From NCBI GenBank assembly GCA_037349105.1, contig JAYJMM010000082.1:124001-188000 (forward strand): a stretch of DNA of 64,000 nt, in the 5' to 3' direction. The position numbers and the translations under genes were made by a program. This document shows, piece after piece, positions 20,401-30,390 of the stretch. How positions within the stretch are numbered: the stretch's first letter is position 1; the number at the start of each line of letters is the position of its first letter. The stretch comes from Limnomonas spitsbergensis (taxonomy: Eukaryota; Chlorophyta; Chlorophyceae; Chlamydomonadales). Below the pieces are notes generated by a model. It saw nothing but the letters and a program-made list of their open reading frames with translations. It made no database searches and was not told the DNA's origin.

Positions 20401-23400
20401 GTCTCGACTGCTTTGTTTTTACGCTGCGTCTTCTTATGCTGTCATTTCGTCAAGCTCTGATTTCTAAATGGGCTTGGCTGCTATTTTTGCCATACTCTGA
20501 CTTCGACGTGGCCTCGACTGCTCTGTTTTCGTGACAATCTTTCATGTTTCGTTTGCCAGCACATGTGTTGCCGGCACGTATTTGTTACATCATGCTCTAG
20601 ACTGCTCTGATCTCGACATGGTTTCGACTGCTCTTTTTTTTACACTCTCTTTTGTTACGTTCTCTTTTCTTTGAGCTCTGATTTCAGCGTGGTCTTGACT
20701 GCTATTTTATCACGCGTTGTTTCTGTATGATGCTATGATTTGAATGTGGCCTCCACTGCTCTGCCTATGTGCTTGCCCTTCTTAAGTTTGATGCTATGAT
20801 TGCAACACGGCCTTCACTGCTCTGCTTTCCTGCGCTCTTCCACTTTTTGTTGAGTCTGATGCTCTGATTCCAACATGGCCTCCACCGCTCCATTTCCGTG
20901 TCGCTCCTTCACACTTTCACACTGTTTCATTTGCCGTTCAGGACTTCCAGAACTACTTGTCGAACAACCCGGACGCGGTGGGGAGCGGCAGCGGCAGCGG
21001 CCAGCTGGTGGAGAGGTTGGAAGGGGGCATCCACCTTATCTTCAGCGAAAAGGTGTGAACAGGACTTGGCTTTGAACAAGTGTTGGCTGTTTATTTCCCT
21101 GTGTTCCCAGTTGTTTGAAGCAAGGCAGCGGCCAGCTGGTGGAGAGGGTGGAGGGGGGCATCTACCTCATCTTAAGCGAAAATGTGTGAACTGAACTTGG
21201 CTTTGAAAAAATGTAGATTTTGTTTCTCCTTTTTTAATCGTTTTTGTAGCCAGGCAGCGGCCAGCTGGTGAAGCGGGGGGGAGGGAGGCATTCACCTGAT
21301 TTTCAGCGGAAAAAGTGAGAGGCAGGCTTGGCTTCGGAAAAGTATCGTCGTCCCTGTCTTAACCGTTTTTCTAAGCGGGGCAGCGGCTAGTTGTTGTTAC
21401 GAAGTTGACGCAACCACCCACAGCCTTTAGCAGAAGGACCAGGCAGATCGAACCGGGGAGAAACCAGAAAACGAGGAACGAAACAGGCACCAAAGACCAA
21501 ACCAAAGCACTAGCAACAAAAACAACAGACGACCTACGAACACCACAAGCAGACTGACTGGGACCCAACACAAAGAACACAGACAGACACCAGGGAGACC
21601 AGAACGCAGGACTAGTTGGTGCAGCCCAGGGTGTTGACCTCATTGGACAACCTGATGCTAGTGTTGAGGCGTCACCTTTTCGAAACGTTTTTTTCGCAAC
21701 CCTGTACTTGTTTCCCCTCGGAATGTGGAGGAGGTGTTGAGCTTTTTGGACATGCTTATGCCAGTGCCGCTTGACTTCTTCAAACCCCTCTTCGTAACCT
21801 GGCCTTGTTCCCCCTCAGGAGCTAGAGGAGGTGTTGAGCCGGCCGGACCACCTGATGCCAGTGTTGAGGCTTCACTTTTTCGATCCCTTTCTTGTAACCT
21901 GGCCTTGTTCCCCCTCAGGAGCTAGAGGAGGTGTTGAGCTCATTGGACAACCTGATGCCAGTGCTGAAGCTGCCACTTTCTGAACCTCTTTTCAAAACCC
22001 TATTCTCATTTCCCCTCGGCAGCCCAGGGTGTTGAGCTCATTGGATAACCTGATGCCAGTGCTGATGCTTCACTTTTCCGAAGTCCTTTTCGTAACCCTT
22101 CACTCGCCCTCTCCCCCCCCCCCTCGGGAGCTGGAGGTGGTGTTGAGCTTATTGGACAACCTGATGCCAGTGCTGATGCCAGTGCTGATGCCAGTGCTGA
22201 TGCGCCACCTTTCAAAAGCATTTTCATACCCTTTCCGGTACCCCTATACTCCCTGCCCCTCGGGTGCTGGAGGTGGTGTGCTTATTGGATATGCTGATGC
22301 CAGTACCGAAACTGCGCTGTTCCAAAACTCTTTTCGTAGGGTTTAGGGTTCAGGGTTCAGGGTAGGGTTTAGGGTAGGGTTAAGGGTTCGTAACCCTTTT
22401 CAAAACCCTATTCAAAGGCCTGTACGTAATGCCACTTAGGAGCTGGAGGAGGTGTTAAGCCTGGCGGACAAGTTGACCATGGTCTTGTGCACAACGACGT
22501 GGTGCCGGCCTTGTAAGGTAAGGAGGGAGGGAGCTGGGATGGGGGGGGGGTAGGGGGGGGGGGGGTGCATAGCAGCAGCCTAGGTCATGCAAATGACTAG
22601 GAAGGAGGGCTGGGAGGTTCGGGTTAGTGGCGATGGGGGAGGTTGTGGGGGAGGGGCAAAGTCTACGTGATAGAATTGAAATCTGTGTGCTGAAGCTAAT
22701 AAACCTGATCAACCAAAACCCTTCCTGAACCAGGCGCTGGCAAAACCGTTGGAGCGCCTGGCCGGTCACTACAAGGAGAGCTTTGACTTTGTGAAGCTGT
22801 TTGGCAACACAAACGAGCAGACGAAAGCGCTTTTCAAGGACAAGCTTGAGGTGCGGTGTGTAGCCAAAGTTTGTCAGAAATGTAGCTGAAGTGTGTCTGG
22901 CACCCTGAATGGTCACGAAACAGGCCACTGAAAGCGCTATTTGAGGATCAGTTGGATATGCGACTGCATGGGGATGCATGGAATGCGTGCAGCAGCATGG
23001 GAATGCATGGACTGCGTGCAGCTGCATGGGGATACATGGACTCTATGCGGCTGCATGAGAATGCATGGACTGCGTGCAGCTGCATGGGGATGCATGGACT
23101 GTATGCGGCTACATGGGAATGCATGGACTGCGTGCAGCTGCATGGGGATACATGGATTGTATGCGGCTGCATGAGATTGCATGGACTGTGTGCGGCTGCA
23201 TGGCGATGCATGGACTGCATGGATATGCATGGGGATACATGGACTGTATGCGGCTGCATTGGAATGCATGGACTGCGTGCAGCTGCATGGGGATGCATGG
23301 ACTGCATGCGGCTACATGGGAATGCATGGACTGCGTGCAGCTGCATGGGGATACATGGATTGTATGCGGCTGCATGAGATTGCATGGACTGTGTGCGGCT

Positions 23401-24864
23401 GCATGGCGATGCATGGACTGCATGGATATGCATGGGGATACATGGACTGTATGCGGCTGCATTGGAATGCATGGACTGCGTGCAGCTGCATGGGGATACA
23501 TGGACTGTATGCGGCTGCATGGGAGTGCATGGACTGCGAGCAGCTGCATGGGGATGCATAGACTGCATGGATATGCATAGGCTTCGTGCAGCTGCATGGG
23601 TATGCATGCGGCTGCATGGAAATTTATGGGCTGCATGCGGCTGCAAGGGAATGCATGCGGCTGCATAAAGGTGAGTGGACTACTCAGATGTCGTTGTGCT
23701 CTGCAAGTGTCAGGTGCGTGCTGATGTGGATGCTTGGGGCTGGGTATATACTCTGAAGATATGCACACACAAGTAGATGTCTGAAATGCGTACATGTGTA
23801 CGGTATATACGCTTATACGTGGTATACATGGTACCAGTATACTGGTCTGCCAGTGCCGATATACTGTATAGACCAGCTTCCCAAACGGCAGATGCATCTC
23901 TTACCGCGCCTTCCATTTGTGTCTTGGTTTTCCAACAAATAAACATTGGACTCGCTTGCTGAGCGCTGATTCCTCTCTCCGCTTGTTTGTTTCACGCTCA
24001 CCTTTATTGCTCCATGTGCTGGCTGTGTACCATCATTATCATGGTAACGACGCGGATACGGCGCGGATATGGCTACGGCCCCAACCTTTGCTATTTCTTT
24101 GACCTTCACACCCTCATAGGGTGTATCTTTCTTTCTTCCTTTGCTGGCTGTGTAGGTACGGTCCAAGCCTTGCTTGTTTGTTCCATGCTCACCGTTGTTT
24201 GTTTCATGCTCGCCGTTGTTGCTCCATGTGCTGGCTGTGTAGGTTCGGTCCACGCCTTGCTTTCTGTTCTATCAAGGCTCGGAACTGGTACACACAATGG
24301 TGCGTTGTAAATAAATGAATGTATCATACCGGTACCCGTGTACCTTTCAGGCCGCTTCAGCTACAATTCAGCTACATTTCGGTCTTTGGCTGTGGACGGC
24401 TGGTGTAGCAAGCCCGGCTACTGGGACCTCCGGCTGTGGGCCAGGCAAGGTTTTAAGACTCACGTGGTCCAGCAGTGGCCGCCCAGCGGCCAAACCAAGG
24501 TGGCCTGACGCGCACACCAAAAAACATTGTGTCATACGCTGGTCACACCCTGATGCGTTGTAAATAAATGTATGTATCATACACGCTGGTACATTGTAAA
24601 AGAAGGGTGTAGGGTTTAGGATTTTATACGCTGGTACAATGTAAATAAATGCATCAATTAGTAGATAGATAGATCGATATAAATCATGCGCTGGTGTATG
24701 CCATGTGCGTAAATATATTAACCCTGAACCCTGAACCCTGAACCCTGTACCCGTAACTCTCTCTTCAGGTGGGGTCCAGTAAGGACCGTCTGGAGGATGT
24801 CCTGATCAAGCTGACGCCGAAGGAGAAGCTGCCCAAGGGCCGCCTGTACTTTGATCAGAGCTGA
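14463..24864 (+). CDS. CRX: calredoxin-like protein: four EF-hands plus thioredoxin domain (10 exons placed)
   Basis: Calredoxins are chloroplast calcium-dependent redox proteins. Exons: 14463-14698, 15168-15249, 16346-16438, 18274-18361, 18943-19046, 19983-20036, 20942-21052, 22440-22517, 22734-22850, 24769-24864 (TGA). Borders are GT/AG and phases agree, giving 352 residues. The start is the first ATG after an in-frame TGA at 14436; the Arg/Ser/Ala-rich N-terminus could be a transit peptide. Complete 12-residue EF loops lie at 76-87 (DLDGNGKICKEE, split by intron 1), 122-133 (DKNGTGALEFEE), 159-170 (DKTGNGSLGGTE) and 195-206 (DKDESGQIEFGE). A Gly/Ser linker precedes the thioredoxin part, whose active site is WCRPC at 277-281 (classical thioredoxins have WCGPC). 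The last exon carries SSKDRLEDVL, equivalent to the thioredoxin C-terminal helix. The cis-Pro strand expected between exons 9 and 10 was not found. The acceptor of exon 3 is the least certain border. Head-to-head with NVL. Confidence 0.85.
15270..15400. repeat. GCATG-rich short tandem repeats
   Basis: Irregular 'gcatgggcatgatgcatggg' units in calredoxin intron 2. Confidence 0.7.
15560..16010 (+). repeat. acceptor-edge duplications of calredoxin exon 3
   Basis: Decayed copies of the sequence around the exon 3 acceptor ('gcactggctgcctgcatgcg'). The clearest is at 15910-15940; shorter 'acacctagctgcctgcatat' units run in tandem at 15770-15860, with associated 'ccatgtatgatgaacat' blocks. Confidence 0.65.
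16010..16262. other. non-repetitive island in calredoxin intron 2
   Basis: About 250 bp with no internal repeats, unlike its surroundings. No coding frame, tRNA fold or clear terminal repeats were recognised. It may be an insertion of unknown type. Confidence 0.35.
16439..17290 (+). repeat. donor-edge duplication array of calredoxin exon 3
   Basis: About seven copies of 'gagtttgaggaattccaaag'+'cctggtgagg' (EF-hand 2 end plus donor) near 16480, 16655, 16830, 16935, 17055, 17195 and 17250. The first is nearly intact but has a TAG in the EF frame. Telomere-like 'gggtttagggttaag' patches lie between copies. Confidence 0.88.
17340..18182. repeat. CAG/CAA-rich array with ~75-bp units
   Basis: Low-complexity CAG/CAA sequence. 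From about 17730 it is organised as repeats containing 'cagaggcagcatgcatcaac'+'aatagctagcaacagcc'. It occupies calredoxin intron 3, so it is not expected to encode polyglutamine. Confidence 0.85.
18817..18942 (+). repeat. acceptor-edge duplication of calredoxin exon 5
   Basis: 'ggtaccgagctgatgcagct' at 18826 is repeated at the true exon start (about 18945), together with upstream 'gcctctcttgagat' (18782 and 18907). The copy diverges after the first 30 bases. Confidence 0.85.
19047..19445. repeat. G-rich low complexity and (GT)n in calredoxin intron 5
   Basis: Strings of gggagggg after the exon 5 donor, repeated 'aaatcctgggaggggg' blocks at 19230-19330, then a (gt)n tract at about 19415-19442. 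Confidence 0.8.
19690..19982 (+). repeat. acceptor-edge copies of calredoxin exon 6
   Basis: 'gcagattgagtgtcgcagat'+'tgagtttg' at 19758-19786 are two short copies of the exon start 'gcagattgagtttggagag' at 19979. Confidence 0.7.
20037..20360 (+). repeat. donor-edge duplication array of calredoxin exon 6
   Basis: Five further copies, about 62 bp apart, of 'tgctggacctcaaggtagat'. Each keeps the GTAG donor context and is followed by 'aaaccttaaaccctaaacct' telomere-like sequence. Confidence 0.93.
20361..20941 (+). repeat. ~65-bp degenerate repeat upstream of calredoxin exon 7
   Basis: Eight or so variants of 'ctctgatttcaacgtggcct'+'cgactgctctg'. The last (about 20861-20895) is close to the acceptor at 20941. 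Confidence 0.75.
21053..21400 (+). repeat. donor-edge duplication array of calredoxin exon 7
   Basis: Copies of 'ggcagcggccagctggtgga'+'gagg...catccaccttatcttcagcg' at 21126-21190, 21252-21315 and a fragment at 21378-21392. Each is followed by 'gaacttggctttga' intron sequence. Confidence 0.9.
21401..21625. other. A/C-rich unique insertion-like segment
   Basis: About 225 bp between the exon 7 and exon 8 edge arrays, with no internal repeats. The minus strand is open but has no recognised product. Confidence 0.3.
21626..22320 (+). repeat. acceptor-edge duplication array of calredoxin exon 8
   Basis: Seven copies, about 95 bp apart, of 'cctcaggagctagaggaggt'+'gttgagctcattggacaac' near 21628, 21728, 21815, 21915, 22018, 22125 and 22260. 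They are homologous to the true acceptor and exon start at 22437-22480 (ELEEVLSLADKLTMV). Most retain AG next to the exon-like sequence. Confidence 0.92.
22851..22960 (+). repeat. donor-edge copy of calredoxin exon 9
   Basis: 'ctgaaagcgctatttgagga'+'tcagttggatatgcg' (22929-22965) is a decayed copy of the exon end 'acgaaagcgcttttcaagga' plus donor. Confidence 0.7.
22961..23676. repeat. ~30-bp GCATGG minisatellite with a ~204-bp higher-order repeat
   Basis: Tandem 'gcagctgcatggggatgcat'+'ggactgcgt' units. A longer block recurs between about 23150 and 23352 and the following copy. It produces spurious repetitive frames on both strands. Confidence 0.92.
23677..24300. other. calredoxin intron 9, largely unique with a local duplication
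   Basis: No exon with a convincing thioredoxin cis-Pro strand was found. 'gctggctgtgtaggtacggt' (about 24143) and 'gctggctgtgtaggttcggt' (about 24231), with an older relative at 24019, form a short degenerate tandem repeat. Confidence 0.45.
24300..24660. repeat. dispersed repeat family D copy and TGTAAATAAATG units
   Basis: Three copies of 'gtaaataaatg(a/t)atgtatcat' type flank a ~140-bp block (about 24355-24490, 'cagctacaattcagctac' ... 'gtccagcagtggccgcc') that is homologous to about 33185-33325. Confidence 0.65.
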
Positions 24865-25160
24865 ACAACATGTGCCAGAGCCGAGGTCCTGGGCTAGCCA
24901 GGCTGAGGCTGCATGGGGCACGTAGCTTTCTCTGCACTGCCCAAGGGGTGCCTGTACTTCGACCAGAGCTGAGGGGCCTCGGGAGCTGCGGCCGCTCAGG
25001 GCTGGAGTGCCTGAGCACCTTCAGCGCCTCTGGGCCCTCAACCCAAGGGGCGCCTGTACTTCGATCAGAGCTGAGGGGCCCGGAGCTTCCGCGGGTTTCG
25101 GGTTTTAGGGGCCGGGGCCACTGAGGGTCCAGAGCCGGAGCGCCTGAACACCTTCAGCGC
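24865..25160 (+). repeat. duplicated calredoxin C-terminal codons and stop
   Basis: 'aaggggcgcctgtacttcga'+'tcagagctgagg', encoding KGRLYFDQS and stop, recurs at about 24938-24975 and 25043-25080 after the true stop at 24862-24864, each followed by 'cttcagcgcctctgggcc' type sequence. Confidence 0.9.
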
Positions 25161-25169
25161 CTCTGGGCC

Positions 25170-27205
25170 TTCGAGGCTTGGCTGACATGTACGGAGGGCC
25201 CTCAGCCTGCCTTGGCTGGCAATGGCTTGGCTGACATGGAAGGAGGGCCCTCAGCCTGGCTTGGCTGGCAATGGCTTGGCTGACATGTACGGGGGGCCCT
25301 CAGCCTGGCTTGGCTGACAATGGCTTGGCTGACATGTACGGAGGGCCCTCAGCCTGGCTTGGCTGACAATGGCTTGGCTGACATGTACGGAGGGCCCTCA
25401 GCCTGGCTTGGCTGACAATGGCTTGGCTGACATGTACGGGGGGCCCTCAGCCTGGCTTGGCTGACAATGGCTTGGCTGACATGTACGGGGGGCCCTCAGC
25501 CTGGCTTGGCTGACAATGGCTTGGCTGACATGTACGGGGGGCCCTCAGCCTGGCTTGGCTGACAATGGCTTGGCTGACATGTACGGAGGGCCCTCAGCCT
25601 GGCTTGGCTGGCAATGGCTTGGCTGACATGTACGGAGGGCCCTCAGCCTGGCTTGGCTGGCAATGGCTTGGCTGACATGTACGGGGGGCCCTCAGCCTGC
25701 CTTGGCTGGCAATGGCTTGGCTGACATGGAAGGAGGGCCCTCAGCCTGGCTTGGCTGGCAATGGCTTGGCTGACATGTACGGGGGGCCCTCAGCCTGGCT
25801 TGGCTGGCAATGGCTTGGCTGACATGTACGGAGGGCCCTCAGCCTGGCTTGGCTGACAATGGCTTGGCTGACATGTACGGAGGGCCCTCAGCCTGGCTTG
25901 GCTGGCAATGGCTTGGCTGACATGGAAGGAGGGCCCTCAGCCTGGCTTGGCTGGCAATGGCTTGGCTGACATGTACGGGGGGCCCTCAGCCTGGCTTGGC
26001 TGACAATGGCTTGGCTGACATGTACGGAGGGCCCTCAGCCTGGCTTGGCTGACAATGGCTTGGCTGACATGTACGGAGGGCCCTCAGCCTGGCGTGGCTG
26101 ACAATGGCTTGGCTGACATGTACGGGGGGCCCTCAGCCTGGCTTGGCTGACAATGGCTTGGCTGACATGTACGGGGGGCCCTCAGCCTGCCTTGGCTGAC
26201 AATGGCTTGGCTGACATGTACGGAGGGCCCTCAGCCTGGCTTGGCTGACAATGGCTTGGCTGACATGTACGGAGGGCCCTCAGCCTGGCTTGGCTGACAA
26301 TGGCTTGGCTGACATGTACGGAGGGCCCTCAGCCTGGCTTGGCTGACAATGGCTTGGCTGACATGTACGGGGGGCCCTCAGCCTGGCTTGGCTGACAATG
26401 GCTTGGCTGACATGTACGGAGGGCCCTCAGCCTGGCTTGGCTGGCAATGGCTTGGCTGACATGTACGGAGGGCCCTCAGCCTGGCTTGGCTGACAATGGC
26501 TTGGCTGACATGTACGGGGGGCCCTCAGCCTGGCTTGGCTGACAATGGCTTGGCTGACATGTACGGGGGGCCCTCAGCCTGGCTTGGCTGACAATGGCTT
26601 GGCTGACATGTACGGGGGGCCCTCAGCCTGGCTTGGCTGACAATGGCTTGGCTGACATGTACGGAGGGCCCTCAGCCTGGCTTGGCTGACAATGGCTTGG
26701 CTGACATGTACGGAGGGCCCTCAGCCTGGCTTGGCTGACAATGGCTTGGCTGACATGTACGGGGGGCCCTCAGCCTGGCTTGGCTGGCAATGGCTTGGCT
26801 GACATGGAAGGAGGGCCCTCAGCCTGGCTTGGCTGGCAATGGCTTGGCTGACATGTACGGGGGGCCCTCAGCCTGGCTTGGCTGACAATGGCTTGGCTGA
26901 CATGTACGGGGGGCCCTCAGCCTGGCTTGGCTGACAATGGCTTGGCTGACATGTACGGGGGGCCCTCAGCCTGGCTTGGCTGACAATGGCTTGGCTGACA
27001 TGTACGGGGGGCCCTCAGCCTGGCTTGGCTGACAATGGCTTGGCTGACATGTACGGAGGGCCCTCAGCCTGGCTTGGCTGACAATGGCTTGGCTGACATG
27101 TACGGAGGGCCCTCAGCCTGGCTTGGCTGACAATGGCTTGGCTGACATGTACGGAGGGCCCTCAGCCTAGCTTGGCTGACAATGGCTTGGCTGACATGCA
27201 CGAGG
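25170..27205. repeat. 49-bp satellite, about 41 copies
   Basis: Highly homogeneous units of 'ggcttggctgacatgtacgg'+'agggccctcagcctggcttg'+'gctgacaat'. Two main variants (gacaat/ggcaat and tgtacggggg/tgtacggagg/tggaaggagg) are interspersed. It lies downstream of calredoxin. Confidence 0.96.
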
Positions 27206-27660
27206 GGCTGGCCCTCAGCCTGGAGCCCTTTTTTTTCACTGTTCTTCTGGTTTGCTGTGCTTGGCCCTTCCTCTCTATAATATTTATCTGGTGGGTGCCT
27301 TAGGATGCTGTTACGACACTTGTTAAGCGCGGGCAATGTGTAGCATGATGGCAGGCCCGTGCTGAGATTGTGCGGCGTGCCCAAAATGTTGCGGCAGGCC
27401 CTCGATGGTTTTATTTTTCGATGCCTGATGCATGGTGTGCCATGCGTCCATGCGTGACCATGCGCGTCCATACCCGTGCATGCGTGCCGCATGGTTATGC
27501 GTTTGGTAGTCTCTCGCCTGGTTTTTATTCTTTGTGGCGCCGGTATTTTTAGTTTACTCCTTAACCTGGGAATACTTGTGGATGTCATAGTTTTGCTGCT
27601 TGAACCTTGCTAACCTATGGGGACCATGTTTTAGGCCTCTCTCATGAATCTGAATGTAGG
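27206..27660. other. unassigned sequence after the 49-bp satellite
   Basis: No tandem repeat or supported coding exon is visible. Confidence 0.3.
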
Positions 27661-27744
27661 CTCTCGATGCTAATGACGTTACTCCTCTGTGCCCTGCTAA
27701 AAAACAAAGCTCGGCCATCTTATGTGATGGCTTCAAAACTGAGC

Positions 27745-28020
27745 TTCGAATCTCACCCTGTCTCCTGCGCCCCTGAGGCCCCACGTTACCCACCCACCGT
27801 CCTCCTGGTGGCATCCATACCCAAAGGTGGAGGGGTCGAACCTGCCGAACGATTTCTCTCCACCTGTCTAGATCGCCGGGCTCCATGTTCCTGCCCCCTT
27901 GACGTAGGAGGGCGGCATGGTTGCACCATGGTCCTCGCTGTGCATGGTAGCTGGAAATGGGGTTGCTCATCCCCTGCCTACCAGCCCCACGTAGCTCAGC
28001 AGCCAGCAGGCCCCAGCGGG
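27745..28020 (-). repeat. dispersed repeat family A, copy 2
   Basis: Inverted homologue of 6995-7230, including 'ccatggtgcaacc' and 'ctacgtggggctgg' on the minus strand. Probably a transposon fragment. Confidence 0.7.
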
Positions 28021-28318
28021 TTAATGACGAGACACCTCTGTGCCCTGCTTCAATTAAAGAAAAAAAGCAACAGTCTCAGTAGGCATGGCACTTCAGAGAA
28101 CCGGCATCCCAAACTACAGTTGCATCGATTCAAATATATATGAGGCAAGGTGTTTGGCTGGCCAGCTGAATGACTATGCATGGAGGGACTTGTTTGGGGG
28201 GATTGCGTCTTTGCGCACTTCCGGTATGGCGGATTGGCGGTGTCTCAAACAGCAGTTACAGTAGTTGCCAATGAGCTTTTTGAGGCATTTATGAACCCCC
28301 CCTGATGAAAATTACGAC

Positions 28319-28768
28319 ATGTGTAGAACTGTACGGCTGACTGGTTGTGACTGGCAGCATGTGCTTCGCTTCTACAACGCCGCGGTCGCACCAGCAGCAC
28401 AGCAAGACAGCCCACTCAGGGCCGCAGCCATGGCGGACATGGAGCTCGCTGTCAGACAGGGCACTGGAAAGCGCAATTGGTGCAGGGAAGTGGTAGGTGC
28501 TTTGGAGGATCTGGAACTGGGATCAGCCGTCCCCAAACTGCGTCAGACAACGACTGACCTACAGCCGCTACCTGTCCCAGAGGTGCTAGCGCTAGTTGAT
28601 GCAGCATACGAGCGGGCGCAGCTGGATGCAGCTGGCAGAGGGGACCCCAGAGATCCTGCCACTGAACACCGGTCTACGGCGGCCTACCGCACCTGGTCTC
28701 AGTCTCCGGCGGGCGCCGTGCTGTGCTGGCACAGGCCAGGGACCGCACCAGTCGAAGGGAGTCAATGA
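28319..28768 (+). pseudogene. non-LTR retrotransposon ORF fragment, copy A
   Basis: An open stretch readable as CDWQHVLRFYNAAVAPAAQQ and later GDPRDPATEHRSTAAYRTW. It aligns with copy B (29280-30390), which goes on to a Cys-rich motif typical of the C-terminus of LINE reverse-transcriptase proteins. Copy A stops where family B sequence ('tcaatgacattacacctctg') begins. No catalytic RT or endonuclease domain is present, so this is a truncated relic. The upstream 28150-28315 (AWRDLFGGIASLRTS) may belong to it. Confidence 0.6.
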
Positions 28769-29114
28769 CATTACACCTCTGGGCCCTGCTCAAAAAGGCT
28801 CGGCCGCGTGGGCACCCAGCTGTCTCGTTGGAAGAAAATAAACATAAGTTAAGAGGGAAAACCAGTGCACACATTTTAAAACACCTAAACTCACTGAAGT
28901 TTCGCATCACACAGGTTTTACATGGACTCATAAATTCCACTCAAACTTTATTGTTTCCTTCTCAACTTTCCTAGGAGGCGTCCAACCGAACTCTTTTGCA
29001 CCCACGTCATGTTTTATGGCTGGGGCTAATCTGCTGCACCATAAGGGTCATTCCCACGCTACTGCTCGGTGGTTGAGTGTTGGTTGCTTGCCCAGGGGGG
29101 TCACTGGTTTTCGC

Positions 29115-29240
29115 TCGCTGTCCTAGCGTATTTAGTGCCTGTACCGGTTTACGGGCACAAGTCCCATGCATCAAATGTGATGCCCCGCTGGACTGTAAAA
29201 ACTTCACAGTGCATAATTTGGACTGTGATGAAGTCTGGAA
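29115..29240 (+). repeat. dispersed repeat family C, copy 1
   Basis: 'gtttacgggcacaagtccca'+'tgcatcaaatgtgatgcccc' is homologous to about 32395-32465. One frame reads VPCIKCDAPLDCKNF, a Cys-pair motif of unknown identity. Confidence 0.6.
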
Positions 29241-29279
29241 TCACATTGAGCTCTCATGAAATAGGAGAGCCAAAGCCAC

Positions 29280-30390
29280 ATGGGCTTCTACCTGGGCTTC
29301 TACCCATTCTTGGGCATCACTCAGCACGGAAGTGGCGGCCTGAAGAGGGCCATGGAGGGTAGAGAGGCGCCTTTCGCTGCCGCGCTGCACCGCGTTCGCC
29401 GCATGGCAGCCAAGGTGGGCCTCAGGCGGCATCTTCCAAACCGCATCAGGTTGGCACCTGTGTACGCAGCGCCTGCGGCCAACTACGGCGACGTGGTGCG
29501 GGCCACCAGCCACCTTCGGCCGCGGCAATGTCTCTCCAGCAAAATACAGTCCAGCTTGCTTCAGCACCTACGCCAGGCTGCGGGGCAACCTGCATCAGCC
29601 GCCAGTTGGGGAGTCTTGAGAGAGCTGCAGCTCCAGCCACTACAGCGAGACTGGTGGACCCATATCCTCCGCTTCTACAAAACATCGGTGGCACCGGCGG
29701 CACAGCAATACAGCCCTCTCATGGCTCAAGCCATGGCAGCAGATATGCAGCTTGCAGCCAGCCCGGGCCACTGGCGGCCGCACCTGGTGCTCTGATCTAC
29801 TGGGTGCATTAGAGGAGCTGGAGCGGGGGACAGCCACCCCCACCTTGCGCGAGGCAGCAGCTGCCCTACAGCACCTACCCGCCACAGAGGTGTTGGCACT
29901 CCTTGACGCAGCCTGCTAGCAAGCACGGCTGGACGCAAGCGGCGGTGGGGACCCCAGGGACCCTACCACCGAGCACAGATCTGCGGCGACCTACCACGCC
30001 TGGTTCCAGTCCACGGCGGGTGCCGTGCTGGTGCAAGCCAAGAGCCGCACTAGCCAAAGGGAGTGTGCTTGTGTGCGCATAAATTTGCGACTGCGGCTCG
30101 GCGCGATCAATACGGCTGATACCAGAGGACGGCGCAACGGTCAGCGGCGAGAGGCACGCTGCTGCCAGCGGTGTTGGGCACGGGGGGATAGCGAGCAGGT
30201 GGAGGATGCGCTACATGTGTGCTTCCAGTGCCCAATGTTAGGGAGCAGTTACGGGAGCGGGGGTGGGCAGGTCCTCCGGGCGCTGCCATTAACTTCCACC
30301 AGTTGTACCAGGCTGAGCAGGGGTGGGATGCACTTGTTTTTGTGGACTGTGCTGTGGGCATTGCTGAGGTTTAGTCTCTTGGTATTCTGA
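29280..30390 (+). pseudogene. non-LTR retrotransposon C-terminal fragment, copy B (frameshifted, in-frame stop)
   Basis: The frame at 29280-29795 (RRMAAKVGLRRHLP ... RDWWTHILRFYKTSVAPAAQ) continues after a frameshift near 29795 as ATPTLREAAAALQHLP ... EVLALLDAAC, then an in-frame TAG at about 29919, then ASGGGDPRDPTTEHRSAATY and finally CCQRCWARGDSEQVEDALHV followed by CFQCP. The C-x2-C...H-x3-C pattern resembles the zinc knuckle at the end of LINE RT proteins. A further shift near 30260 restores LYQAEQGWDALVFVDCAVGI before a stop. Clearly inactive. RT palm motifs are absent from the window. Confidence 0.65.

Noticed and set aside
23711..23757. Candidate missing thioredoxin exon starting VRADVDAWGWVY after a CAG
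   Set aside because: It starts like the expected VRATP strand but lacks the proline and the following hydrophobic strand; no good donor.
23888..23945. Candidate missing thioredoxin exon reading LPRLPFVSWFSNK
   Set aside because: Only a weak resemblance to the cis-Pro strand, it runs into a stop, and the reading seems fortuitous.
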